A DNA stretch of 64,000 nt from Rheum nobile (taxonomy: Eukaryota; Streptophyta; Magnoliopsida; Caryophyllales; Polygonaceae): contig WOAB01000098.1 in assembly GCA_027886185.1 (NCBI GenBank), positions 3,782,001 through 3,846,000 on the forward strand. Reading direction: 5' to 3'. The position numbers were made by a program, and so were the translations under genes. Under the pieces are notes generated by a model. That model saw only the letters and a program-made list of their open reading frames with translations, did not search any database and was not told where the DNA came from. Below are positions 1-11,039 of this stretch, piece by piece (position 1 is the stretch's first letter; each line of letters begins with the position of its first letter).

Positions 1-231
1 ATGCCTACTTGTAAAAGACTGAAAATAGCAAGTGAAAAAAACAAACAAATTAACAAAGCAAACTTCAGTAAATAAACAGTGAAAAAAACTTAAACAAACA
101 TACTCATCATTAATAATCATGTAATACCTAAAACAAACATAACTAAGAGTTAAATGTTTTTAAAAAACGACATAATAAATTGGAAATTAAAAATATCTAA
201 AAAGTTTAAAACAAATAAAATTCACGCTACC

Positions 232-1168
232 CTAATCTTCATTGCCTTCTTCTGCCTCAAATGGTTCTTCATCTTCATCGTCTTCTTGTTCAATATCTTC
301 TTCTTCCTCTTCGTTGTCTTGTTCTTCTTCATCACTTAAATTAATCACTTCCTCTCTCCCGTTTAAGTATTGCCAAGGTAGAAGATTAAGCTTTGCAAAT
401 TCATCCAAAGTACTCTATAGTAAAAGTCCAGTTATTTCATTACCCACTTCATAAATACATGAAAGTTGCCACGCTTCAACAAACTTGCTATTAAATTTCA
501 ATATATAATCATTTCCTTCCCTATCAATCCATATGTTTACATCACTGCTGCGCCATGTGATGTAATTGTGTTCATTATTGTACAATGAATCAATACGTAT
601 ATAGCGATCATGGCCATATGGTAAAAACATTTGCTCAAGAAGACTTTCTTCCAATTCAGCATGTGTAAGAACAATAATCATAGGATTATAGGATGTAAAT
701 GTTGAATGAAATCCTGCGAGTTGAGTTGGACCGAAAAATCCTACCACATTTCTTATTGCAACATTCATATGAATGTTTGGGAATAGAATAGGATCCCTCT
801 CATAAATGAATGGAGTATATCTCTTATTCATTTCATCCAAAGCATTTTTGAACCTGCACATGCGTAAAACAAAAAAAAACAGTTTTTTTACAATATTACA
901 TTAATACAAAACGACATATAATATTATTAAATTACAAAAAACAGTATAATAAAAAATACCTTTGTGTTGCATTTGCTAGATCACTCGACATAGTAACTAA
1001 ACATTTGATGTAATGTTCATCGTCCGATAAATCAATTGGAAAGGAAAGTCGAATGTAAAAATTGTTTGCGATACTTGGAAACCTAAAAAAATGGCTTTCC
1101 GGTACAATATCTGTAAGGAAAAGCACCTCAGTGTCAATTGAGACATCATGCGGAATGGGATGCACCAT
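232..1168 (-). pseudogene. Two-exon acidic-tailed protein of unknown function, one in-frame stop
   Basis: Exon 1 runs from the ATG at 1168 to a GT donor after 960. Exon 2 begins after a CAG acceptor at 853. The join is in frame and gives 215 codons to a TAG at 417-415. The same frame then stays open for 60 more codons to a TAG at 234-232. That extension is strongly acidic, with long Glu/Asp runs, like an authentic C-terminal tail. The simplest reading is a single nonsense change in a gene of about 275 codons. I do not recognise the family. The middle part (a WIDREGN-like stretch and hydrophobic beta-type pattern) faintly recalls plant B3 DNA-binding domains, but I would not assign it. It lies downstream of the RPA1-like gene on the same strand and may be Helitron cargo. 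Confidence 0.5.
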
Positions 1169-1380
1169 ACTGAATACTATAAAATGATGATCCTGGAGAA
1201 CTTAAGAATGTTGAACGTGATAGATGGATTGCAACATATGTGGTACTTATAGAGTCTTGACTCGTGATTTGTAATTATGTCCATATTTTGAGATAGTATA
1301 AAAAATAACAATAGAATAGTTTGTCATAGAAAATCAGTAAGTCAACTTTATGACCTAAATTTACTTAAACAAAATTTATG

Positions 1381-1655
1381 CATTCATCACGTAAGGAAAT
1401 TTCTGATATCATCACATATATGAATATTATAATGTTTCCATGTAATATAATTACTATATTCTATAAGTATGATATATACATATAGGGAAATTCATATTAA
1501 CAATAGCATAATATGAAAATTATAATGTTTCCATGTAATATAAATAATATATTATGTAAGTATGATATATACATATACGGAAATTCTTTGACAAAAAAAA
1601 CAAAATACATGTACTGTTCTGCATTATTCACGTAAGGAAATTTCTGATATCATCA
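1381..1655. repeat. Direct repeats in AT-rich spacer
   Basis: A segment of roughly 70 bases with the core ATAATGTTTCCATGTAATAT, ending in ATATACATAT(A/C)GGAAATTC, occurs at 1422-1490 and again at 1514-1586. A second repeat, CACGTAAGGAAATTTCTGAT, flanks them at about 1388 and 1629. The copies are imperfect. The rest of 1169-2711 is AT-rich intergenic sequence in which I see no gene. Confidence 0.7.
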
Positions 1656-2711
1656 TTCATTACTAATTTTTTCATATATTCATTAATACACTTGTATAAA
1701 GCCTAGTCCGTTTCTCCATAGATCATATACCCTACTCTAGACACTAAACCCTAAATCCTAGAACCTAAATCATATAACTAAACTCTATTGATTTAGTTTT
1801 AATTTTAATACCTAAAACAATCAAACATTACAAATCGAACAACACAAAAATAAACAATACCTTTTTTGCTTCATTATGCAAAGGCAATTTAAATAATTTC
1901 ATTTTGCTTCATTATGATAAATAACTTTTTTGACACTTTCTCATTTTGTGTAACAGGTTTTAACCTAACAAATAGGTCAGACAACTGAAACCAGAAATTG
2001 ATATGCACTTGAAGTCAAATGGATTTCTTGGTGTTATAATATTGCAAGGTAATACTATTATTTACAATGCAAGTTATACATTTCTTTCAGCTTTATATTG
2101 ATTATTTGCATACAAAATATTAATTGTATGATCATATTCCTTGAAAATACAGGTTTTAGCATTAGTCTTCAATCTACATATATTAATGGGATTGAAGATA
2201 AACACTAAGGTTATGTCTTTATCTTTATACTTGTTCAAATTGCTACAAATTTTCTAAATCTTTGAACTAATAAAGATTATTTAATCTTAGTGTAGGAATT
2301 CCATGTGGTGTTGTGTGGATTGGTACCAGCAGAAAAAAATATTTTGGAGTCGTATTGCTACTATGAAAGACATAAAGGTACGCAAAGAACATAGTTTAGG
2401 TTAATATTATTATTAGTAGTGTTGTATCAAATAAATTAGTTTTGCTTCGTTGCATGTTTTAGTATCGTAGAACCTTAGTCATATATCCACCCCTGTTTTT
2501 AATTTACTTTAAGTAACAAAATATCATTAAGCAAAAACAAAATAATTAAATTTCAATTACATAAACTGACCAGAATTCTGCAATAGAATCAAAACAAATC
2601 GTCTAACTTGGAGGAATTAATAAACATCAATCTTATATGAAAACTGCCATTCTAAACTTAACAAAAAATGGACATACGAAATAATGAAATTAAATTCTAA
2701 TATGAAATTGT

Positions 2712-5044
2712 TTATTCATCTAGCTTTTCCTCCTTCACTTTTTTGAATATAAGCCTCTTCCTGGTACTTGAGTGCTCCCCACGATTAGCTAAAGGACAAT
2801 CATCAGCTTTAGTAATCTCCTCTTCATCCGATTCACCATTTTCATCATCTTCGTCAATGTTAATATAACGACGCTTACGGGGTGAAACCATTTCATTTGA
2901 AGAAACTTTTGACATAACATCATTGTCTAGGGTGAACGATTCCAGATTTTCCTATTAATAAATAAATTAAACATTTATTAAATTTGTGATTAGTAATAAA
3001 ATAAGCCATAAATATCATAATCTTAATTCAGCGATATATACCTCAGATTCTTTGGTCGTTTGCTCAAATTTCTCAATGAGTGTTGTATCGTCGGTCATAT
3101 TCATCACGGTATATGCAGAAGGTGTAGGAAGTCTACTAATGTTGAATTGCGAAATAAGAACTCTAAATAACATCTTTTTGTTCAGCAAGACATTTAACTC
3201 TTTCGGGATATTATTTATGTCCTCATCCTGAAAAAAAAACAAGTTCAATAAAAAACAGAAATTAATAAGTAATCCATTAAGATTTATGTTTATATACCTT
3301 ATCCGTTGATTCGATAATGCTGGAAACACTTTTCTTCGAGATTTGTGAAATTTCCCTATCAAATATAGTGAACTGAGCGGTACCAGATCCGTCTATAACA
3401 CTAACTTGAACACTAAATCTGCATATTAGAAAACAACTACAATATCATGTACAAACATTAAAATATCTGAATTTAAATGACAATTTTTTATGAAAGAATT
3501 CTGTACCTAGGGACTGCATAGTTAACCAAAGTTTCACATTTTTTACACCAAAATGTTTCCTCTTGCGATTGCACCTTACTTTTACAACGTTTGCAAGAAT
3601 TATAGTACCATCTGTAGGAATCTTCAATATGATCAATGGTGGCAAGAGTAATAGCTTGCATAACCTATAGTTTATATTATATATAAATATGTAAGATAGT
3701 GTACATAAATTTGAATAATATTTATTAACACATAATAAGCAATTGTACAATTTTGAACTAACCGTTCCCCGATCGTGAAGATGTTCATAGAGTTCATCTA
3801 AAGTTTTTCTATCATTCACGTTTAAGAAAAGGTCGGCTTGGGAGTAGGACGGCTCATTTGTCAATTGTACACAACTTTGGCCAGCTTTTGAGCATTCTTT
3901 TTTTGAGAAACTACAATATAAAGACAAATAGTATAGGATAATTAAAAAATAAATATCACGATATTGGATATTGAACTGCACCATATTTTATGTAATAATA
4001 ATAATATTACTTTTTCTTAAATTCAGCAATCTCACATACGCTATCATCATCAAAATAAATCCTTGTGCCATAATAACCATTTGACAAATTAGGTGTATTA
4101 TTCCATTTTCCCAGCTTTCCAAATTGTATAATAACTACGACGAAATTCTATGCTAAAGCCCCAACAAATGGACGACATAATTCGGCATAATCATCCCATA
4201 ATGTACAATTGATGACATTATCCCTGCAATATTATACAATATAAAATAACTATGAATATAAAACAACAGAATATAAGATAACATATTAAATTTTATTATC
4301 ATGGAGAAATTCAAAAAATAAATAAATACCTTGTATCCATCAATTGTATATTGATCCTTTTACCCTCTTTTCCGTTCCTATTAGTAAAGGTAACAATGTT
4401 GTATCCAATTCCAACCAATTGCCCAATAACATCTACACAATAATTAATATTATGTGTAAAATAAAATATTAAATGTACTGAAATAGTAATTGATATAATA
4501 TAACAAATGTTAAATTGAAAGATTTACTAACCATACAGATATACTTGATCCAGTGACTCGTCGAGGATTTTTTCGAAATCAGCGAATTTGAATCCATGAA
4601 TAGGAATAGAAATTGATGAACTCCGCTTAATTGTAGTGTTGCGATAAAATATTATCTTGTATTTATGATTAGAGAACTTGAAAGGTATATCATAAAGAGC
4701 AACTCCAAAGTTTGAAATCAAATATACACCTCTTTCCTCTAATATTCCAAGATTCACCATAAAAGCTTCTTTAATTACTCCATGAATTTTCTCACCCTTG
4801 AGACAATAAGAAATTTGTGTTAGTCCTATACAAATATTAGACAAACAATTTTTATATATTAAATACAAATGATTAAAGAACTGAAAATTAATACCTTTTC
4901 ATCCATTAAAATGATTTCAGTTGTACTGTATTGCGTACGATCTTCTTTCTTTGGAACTTTAAACAATCGAATTACTCGAACCTTTAGCTCATAATTCTCT
5001 CGGGTACCCGTAATATCCTTTATTTCTTGTTGTTGTTTTGACAT
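2712..5044 (-). pseudogene. RPA1-like single-strand DNA-binding protein (Helitron type), one in-frame stop
   Basis: Nine exons with GT-AG borders can be traced by eye: 5044-4895, 4796-4532, 4432-4330, 4223-4011, 3910-3763, 3664-3507, 3418-3298, 3227-3042 and 2951-2712. They total 1584 nt and keep phase throughout, giving about 527 codons. The order matches plant RPA1-like proteins: an N-terminal OB fold (exons 1-2), a second OB fold (exons 3-4, VIGQLVGIGYN), then a C-terminal OB fold whose zinc ribbon is visible as two CxxC pairs in exon 6. The tail is charged, with KRRY and a run of Asp/Glu. A TAG at 4150-4148 interrupts codon 198, so the copy is probably dead unless the stop is spliced around. 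RPA1 binds single-stranded DNA in replication; in Helitrons a role in rolling-circle transposition is inferred. The start was chosen because MSK leads straight into the fold. Confidence 0.85.
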
Positions 5045-6408
5045 TGCTACAAAGGTCATACACAAAAAAACAATACAAAGAATAGTTCAGTAATGGAATA
5101 TCTGTAATTGCACAATATTTGTTGTTCAGTATTTCCTGGTCTGTAAATGGAAAATCAGTAATGGACAAAATACATACGAAAATCAGTAATGGAAAATCAG
5201 TTCAATGTTTGATGTTTTGTAAATGCAAAAACTTAGTGGAGATGGGGAAAATTTCCGAACCTTTAGCTCATTATTATGAATTGCAAAAACATACCTGCTG
5301 TCTCGATATTGTTTAGGCCTGCGCAAGAACTCACAAAGTTTTAGAACGTAATTGAGGAAGATGCTCTCTATTTATAAGGCATAATTTTTATTAATTATAT
5401 TGGTTGATTTTATTTGATTGTGCACATATTCAACTGCCATAATGGATGCAATTTATTCTGTACATGTATTGTATACATCTTCAAATTGGAAAAAATCTTG
5501 CCTTGCAGATTACACAATGGAGAAAAATATATGCACTGGGCCCATATCATTTCGTACTATGTATGGCCTTGTAGATTAGCATTTTTGTTTTTGGTTTAAC
5601 CAATTCATTTTTTGGCTTTAAGCAATAATTATCCATTGATGTATTTTTTGTACGTATGCCTATGTTTTTTTTTAGGTCATTTGAAGAAGCAGCTTCATTG
5701 TTGTATTCTTTGCATGGATGTAATTTTTGTAATTTTTGTGTTCTTTGCATATATTGCAGGTTTGTATGCATGTATTATGTTGCAGGTTGGAAATTTTTTA
5801 TGGCTACCCTAATTGCATTAGGATTAGTAGGATTATTTTACAGGTTATTCTGACATTTGCAGGAATTTGCATGAATATTTAGACATTCATGTAGTACTGG
5901 TGCCTATGTTATTTTGCAGGTTTAAATTTAGACATACATATAGTACTGGTGCCCTAATTGCATTAGGGTTATTAAGATTATTTTACAGGTTATTCGGACA
6001 TTAGCAGACTGTGCAAATGTATATTAGGATGAAAAACTTATGGTTTAAATTTATACATACATATAGTACTGGTTAATAATTTAGGTCCAATTTTAGCCAT
6101 TTTAGTGTGGTTGTTCATATATTCACGATTTTCAAAATATTTGTGCGATTCTGTAATATGATTTGCGAACAAAAAAATCACAAAAATAGAGTAGCAGATC
6201 TTAAGTTATCAAAATGGAAAATATAATATTCTACACATATTCTGGAAGATTGAAATTGAAAGACAGAAACGGCAAAAACCGAAAAAACGGATTTAATGAC
6301 ACGTGGACAAATTGCTGTAAAAATGACACGTGGCAGGAAAAAAACGGTGCGTTGTAGGAGTACCACGTGGCGTAGCCGGGCCTTTGCGTTTAGTAGATAT
6401 ATAATAGA
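5045..6408 (-). other. Helitron 5' leader with internal direct repeats (5805-6085)
   Basis: This is non-coding sequence between the Helitron 5' terminus and the RPA1-like start. The segment TACATATAGTACTGGT preceded by TTTAAATTTA occurs at about 5930 and 6045, with a diverged copy near 5885. The segment CTAATTGCATTAGG, continuing to ATTATTTTACAGGTTATTC, occurs at about 5810 and 5945. These tandem-like units may be part of the promoter or terminal region. Confidence 0.5.
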
Positions 6409-7251
6409 TTTGTTCGTTTTGTGTTCCGGTCTTGTATGTTTCCCTAATTTGGCATAAAATTTTTGTACTTGAACTTGATCTTTGAGAGTGAGGTCTATTG
6501 TTGGAGTCTGAGATCTCGTATTATATTCACATGTATTTTACCCTGCGTAGTTTATCCTATTGAATTCTTATTGCCTAATATACTTCTGTTGAAACTCCTC
6601 TAGAATTAGAATTTGGGTTGGTGTGGATATCGCTTAGTTTTATCATTGTAGAAGAAATTAACCCTTGCTTAGTTGGTTGATAAACATGCGATGGATTTTA
6701 TGTTGTTTTTTTCCAGATTTGACCTTATTTTTAATTTTCAACTTCTTAGTTTTAGGGCGTTTTTTTAGATTCGTTCTTACTTTGATTGTCAATATATTGC
6801 TCAATTTTAGGGCTTTTTCCGTTCAATTCTTACTTAGATATGTCTCTACTCAAACTTATTTGGTTAGAGTAGATTGGGTGAAATAGACTATTTGCATTCG
6901 TACAGTAAAAATATAATTATTATCTTATATTTAATATAAAATTTATTATATAATATGTATGTTACATCATGTATTATTGGTGTAGATATGTATACCGCAA
7001 TATAGAAAGTCCAGTTTTATCACTTTTTACAGCAAGCTATACAAGTGCAAATTTCATCACTTTCTTACAGCAAGGTATATATTTGTATATTTTCTTACGA
7101 CACAAATGCAAATTTAAATTTCATCACTTTTTACGACCAGATATATTGGTGTATATATATTCATATGGCACAAATTCTTGAGAATATATAATATCTTCTA
7201 CAAGTGTACAATTGCATACGTGTGTATTATCACTCATGATATAAATGTTAC
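6409..7251. other. Intergenic sequence without recognised features
   Basis: AT-rich DNA outside the Helitron terminus. Short frames of about 70 codons occur but show no recognisable motif. Around 6980-7150 a phrase near TTTCATCACTTTTTAC recurs three times, suggesting old local duplication. The last 50 bases (a phrase GCATACGTGTGTATTATCAC) resemble sequence near 9253 on the far side of the presumed hAT remnant. Confidence 0.4.
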
Positions 7252-9240
7252 TAGGGATGATAATTTCACCCGCACCTGACAGTCACCCAAAAAACCCGAC
7301 CCAAAAAATGGGTGAAAACCCGAAAAGCATGGATGAAATAGGGTTTTGGATGATCGGGTGATGGACCGGGTCGTATTCGGGTGACCACTATCATCCACCT
7401 GACCCCACCCGACCACCGACCCGACCACCCGATCGTATTTATATATATTTTATTTTAAACCAAAAAACCTAATATAAAGCCAAACTGCCAAACCCTAATT
7501 TTGGCCTGCCCCCCTCCCCTCCCATTTCTTTCTTTCGTTTCCACTTTCAGCAGCCGCTCTTGCTCACTTCTCCTTCACCAACTCCCATCTCCTCCACTAC
7601 CATTAGCTTGTTTTTCCTCTCTATTGTTGCTCCATAAGAGACACCTCTCCCTAAGCGCCGCCGGATCGACCCTCTCCGAATCCAACGTCTCTAGCTCCGC
7701 TACAGTGAAGTCCATCCGCCTCCTCTCCTCCTAAGAGGTAAGTTACGTCTCTAGCTCCGCTACAATGAAGTCCACCCGCCCCTCTTCTCCTAAGAGGTAA
7801 GTTTTCTTTCGTTCGCTTTCATTGAACATCCAAATCCCTGAAAAAATTGCTTAATTGAACTGTCTGAATCGTGTGTGAACTTTAATCTCTTATTGTGATT
7901 TTGCTTTGCCTTTGGTCAGTTATTCTGATTGCTTTGCCTGTATGTGTTTGTTTTTAAGGTATGAACTTTGCCTGTATGTTTTTTTTTTGTGAATTTCAGT
8001 CGCTTGTGTGCATATTATCAGTATTAATTTGTAGCATGGCCGGTGATTTATTCTCGTCTACAAGAAGTATATAATTTGATAAGTGTATACAAACTCGATC
8101 AAGTGCCGCATGGTGTTCAACCAAGTCAAAAGTCTGAAACTACCAATATATAATTTAATTAATTAATTAAGTAGGTGGTTTGTCTTTGATAGTGATGGTA
8201 GGTAACACGCAAGTTAAGTTGATGACCTTGGTCTCTCGATTCATTTCAAATTAGCTACAAAATATATTCTGAATATCTTGAACCTCTTTATATATAGTCA
8301 GGATATTTTTTTATAGGATATGTTGTTATTATTGTCCCTTAATATATAGTAGTAATATATGTTATGCCTTACATTACATAGTATGAAGGTCATATGTGAT
8401 TGAGGGAATTAGTAGAGTTGAAATACAATTTCAGAAATAATGTTATCGTGGCATTTTTTTATAAGGAAATATATTAAGTTAATTCTGGATGCTAACTAAG
8501 TACAAATTATATTACAATGTCACTATTTATTGTAGTCAAGATTCACTTTGATGAGAAAATGAAGCATGTTTTTTTGTGTGTATTTATAGGTATTTCAAGA
8601 ACCTAATATTATTGATTAAAAAACCTATTATTAGAAATATTATTCAAACCATTAGCCTAAATAAGAATTAATAAATCTTATTGAAACTGTTCACCCACTT
8701 GTTTATTTGTAAATGCAAGATTCACCCATTTTATTTATTTATATTTGGTTTATTTTTAAAAACATGATTTGAATTCTAATGACTAGCTAACATAATTTAG
8801 ACGATCAATCTTTTTGTCCTTAATCAGCTTCATCACCAACTTCTCACGAGTCAATGTAACTTAATTGCTTTCTTTAATTTAATGTCATATAGTTTACTTG
8901 AATTTGAACTAATAACATCCTATATTTCTTTGTATGGTGGGATTTTCTATTCTAAGGAGTAAGGAGGAGTATTATTTATGAATCTTGGATGAAAAATCAA
9001 GATTTTTGAATGAAGACTGGTGATTGGTGAAATTGAAGACATGTCTTATGGTTGTTTTGTCAACTTAATTATTTAGATGGATTGTCTTAATGTTGAATGA
9101 ATATTGAAGACTCAAGACGCTTATTATGATTGCCTTGTGGACTTGTGGTTTTTCTATGTTTGTTATCGTGTATGAGACGTCTTAATTGTTACTTTTCCTT
9201 CTTTTTATTGTGATTTAACAATTTTTATAGTTAAATTTTA
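7252..9240 (+). mobile_element. Degenerate hAT element, left end with 5' leader, transposase missing
   Basis: The segment starts TAGGGATGATAATTTCACCC and is followed by 170 bases dense in GGGTGACC/CCCGACC-type repeats, the usual subterminal pattern of plant hAT elements. A pyrimidine-rich leader (7500-7740) with two splice-donor-like GGTAAGTT sites and intron-like DNA follow. The far end (8940-9180) resembles a transposase 3' UTR, rich in GAAGAC repeats. No BED finger, DDE domain or hAT dimerisation domain is present, and I found no matching right TIR. Flanking sequence at 7210-7240 resembles that at 9253-9280, which supports an insertion between them. Left end fairly clear; right limit is a guess. 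Confidence 0.45.
7685..7804 (+). repeat. 60-bp tandem duplication carrying a splice-donor-like site
   Basis: The units at 7685-7744 and 7745-7804 are near identical. Each begins ACGTCTCTAGCTCCGCTACA and ends with AAGAGGTAAGTT, so a consensus 5' splice site is duplicated. It lies in the presumed leader of the gutted hAT element. Confidence 0.8.
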
Positions 9241-9487
9241 TAAAAATTAAAAATGATAATTGCATACATGGGTATTATCACTAGCAAATCGTACTGAATG
9301 TTTCACTAGTGTAAATATTTGTAGCATGAAATAATGTAATTGAGTTTACACTTATTCAGTAGTTTTATCTTATTCAATCATTATTTAAAAACTGATATGT
9401 GACAAATAACCTAAATATTAAATTATTTAGTCATAACCTATTCCTTGGCACGAGATAGATGATCAAATTCTATAAAACATCATATAA

Positions 9488-9730
9488 TTTTTACTGGTGT
9501 ATAATTTTGTACAACCGTATCTTAATTCATGTGGAGTACTAATTTTTAGCAATCTTTACATCATGTTTTACGAGTGTATAAATTTGTACAACCATATCAT
9601 AATTTGTGTTAAAATACTAAAGTCTAACAACTTTACAACATGTTTTACTGGTGTGTATATGTGTATAATTGTATTATAACTCGTGTTAAAACGTTATTTT
9701 CTAGCAATTTGACAAAATGTTTTAGGACAT
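9488..9730. repeat. Three diverged tandem units of about 85 bp
   Basis: Each unit reads approximately TTTTACTGGTGTATAA, then TTTGTACAACC.TAT, a GTGTTAAAA.-like step and TAGCAA..TT. Copies begin near 9488, 9568 and 9644. They are AT-rich, non-coding and moderately diverged, so the array is old. It sits just outside the small Helitron. Confidence 0.6.
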
Positions 9731-9802
9731 TAAATATCTCTACGGTTGTATATAATTATTCAATTTACACTTATTCGGGAGTTTTGCATACAAATGTCAC
9801 AA

Positions 9803-10579
9803 TCCTACTATATAATTAAAGTAATTCTAAAAATTTGAGCCACGTGTCAAAAAATTCAACCAATTCTTACAGTATATTTAACAAGTTTACAATAGGAACA
9901 AATCATACAATTAATAATGGGTAAGATGATATATAGCTTCACTTATGTTTCATTAACTATAGTATCATACTATGTTTAGTATTCTACTCTTCTTTCTTTT
10001 AAAATTGAAATAAAAATTGGAATCTAATATATGAAGTCGAATTTGCTTTTATAAAATACAAACCTTTATCGCATACAATAAAATTTATCCAAAAAAATAG
10101 ATCCGTAACTTATAGTTGCCACCATACATGGTTAACTATATGCGGCCTTATCTCAAGTCATTGACAAGAACGATCTTAAGGTGTTGATCTTGATCAAGGA
10201 TATATTATATGCATTACCTCGCATGATCAATGTTGTCTGAAGTGAAATCTCTCAAAGAATTTGACAACCATCATTCATTATTTAAGTCAAACAATTTTTT
10301 AATATATGATATAATATTTTGTAATGTTTTTTACTATTTAATTATCATATGCTTTATTGTATATAACCCTGTTTACATGATATAACTTAGTTGTCCTATT
10401 TATACTCATGTTACACATTTCCCTTACATACATTGTATTGAAAATTATACCCTTTACAATATATGATTTTATCTAGTGACATCACATATGTAATATACAT
10501 TCTAACACAACATTTTGTAAGATTGAAATTAAATTAGATTATTTAGTATTACCTTTGCGCCCCCGCGGATACATACTAG
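9803..10579 (+). mobile_element. Non-autonomous Helitron, 777 bp
   Basis: The 5' end TCCTACTATATAATTAAAGT follows a host A at 9802. A GCCACGTGTCA block lies about 35 bases in, as in the large Helitron at 6408. The 3' end has GC-rich TTTGCGCCCCCGCGG, then ATACATA and CTAG (10576-10579), followed by a host T at 10580. These are the A/T insertion, TC start and CTRR end of Helitrons, without target duplication. The 3' hairpin is weak (a 3-bp GCG/CGC stem around CCCC), probably from mutation. The interior is AT-rich with no ORF, so mobilisation would depend on another element's Rep/helicase. Confidence 0.75.
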
Positions 10580-11039
10580 TTCTTAATTGTTAGAATCTAT
10601 AACATGCAAGGGAGTTGCACACACAGACGAAGGAGATGCAACCTAAATATCCCTTTTCAATAGCTAAATTTAGTCAATAGTTTAATTTTTGTTGTTGTTC
10701 AAAGGGGTATGTAGATTGTACCTTTGGCATCCATAAATTGAATAAAGTTGTCATTACTCAGAATTTGTTAAAGGTAAACCAATGTTAAATGTAAAAACCA
10801 ACCAATAAACTTATATTTTTTGTCATTATTAATGAGGCAACCAAATTTCCCTTAGTCTGAGGACATCTGTCATACATTTTTTGCAACGAGTTCCCTTTAC
10901 GTTCGTTTGCTAATATTTTCTTATGTAATTTCATAAATAAATAATCTTGTCATGGCTTATTGTAGGATGATAATGAAATAGACATCATCTTGATATACTA
11001 GATGACAAGCCACCTTTGACCTAATCCATTGATTTCACT

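Larger units (their letters stand above)
1..6408 (-). mobile_element. Helitron, 5' portion (3' end outside window)
   Basis: Read on the minus strand, a Helitron-like 5' terminus starts at 6408 with TCTATTATATATCTACTAAA, directly preceded by a host A at 6409. About 25 bases further in comes a GCCACGTGG segment, the same layout as the 5' end of the small Helitron at 9803. Plant Helitrons insert between A and T, begin with TC and often carry RPA1-like genes; an RPA1-like gene starts 1.36 kb inside this end on the same strand. No Rep/helicase gene and no CTRR 3' end with GC hairpin is visible down to position 1, so the rest must lie to the left or be lost. The terminus and the RPA gene are seen; that both genes belong to one Helitron is inference. 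Confidence 0.65.

Noticed and set aside
242..454. Serine-rich plus-strand ORF
   Set aside because: It is the complement of the Glu/Asp-rich tail of the minus-strand gene (TCT/TCA repeats), not an independent gene.
2712..5044. RPA1-like gene as a functional nuclear replication gene
   Set aside because: In-frame TAG at codon 198 and a Helitron-like terminus on the same strand upstream favour a transposon-borne pseudogene.
7501..7734. Leu/Ser/Pro-rich ORF
   Set aside because: Pyrimidine-rich leader of the hAT-like remnant; no domain and no plausible initiation context beyond composition.
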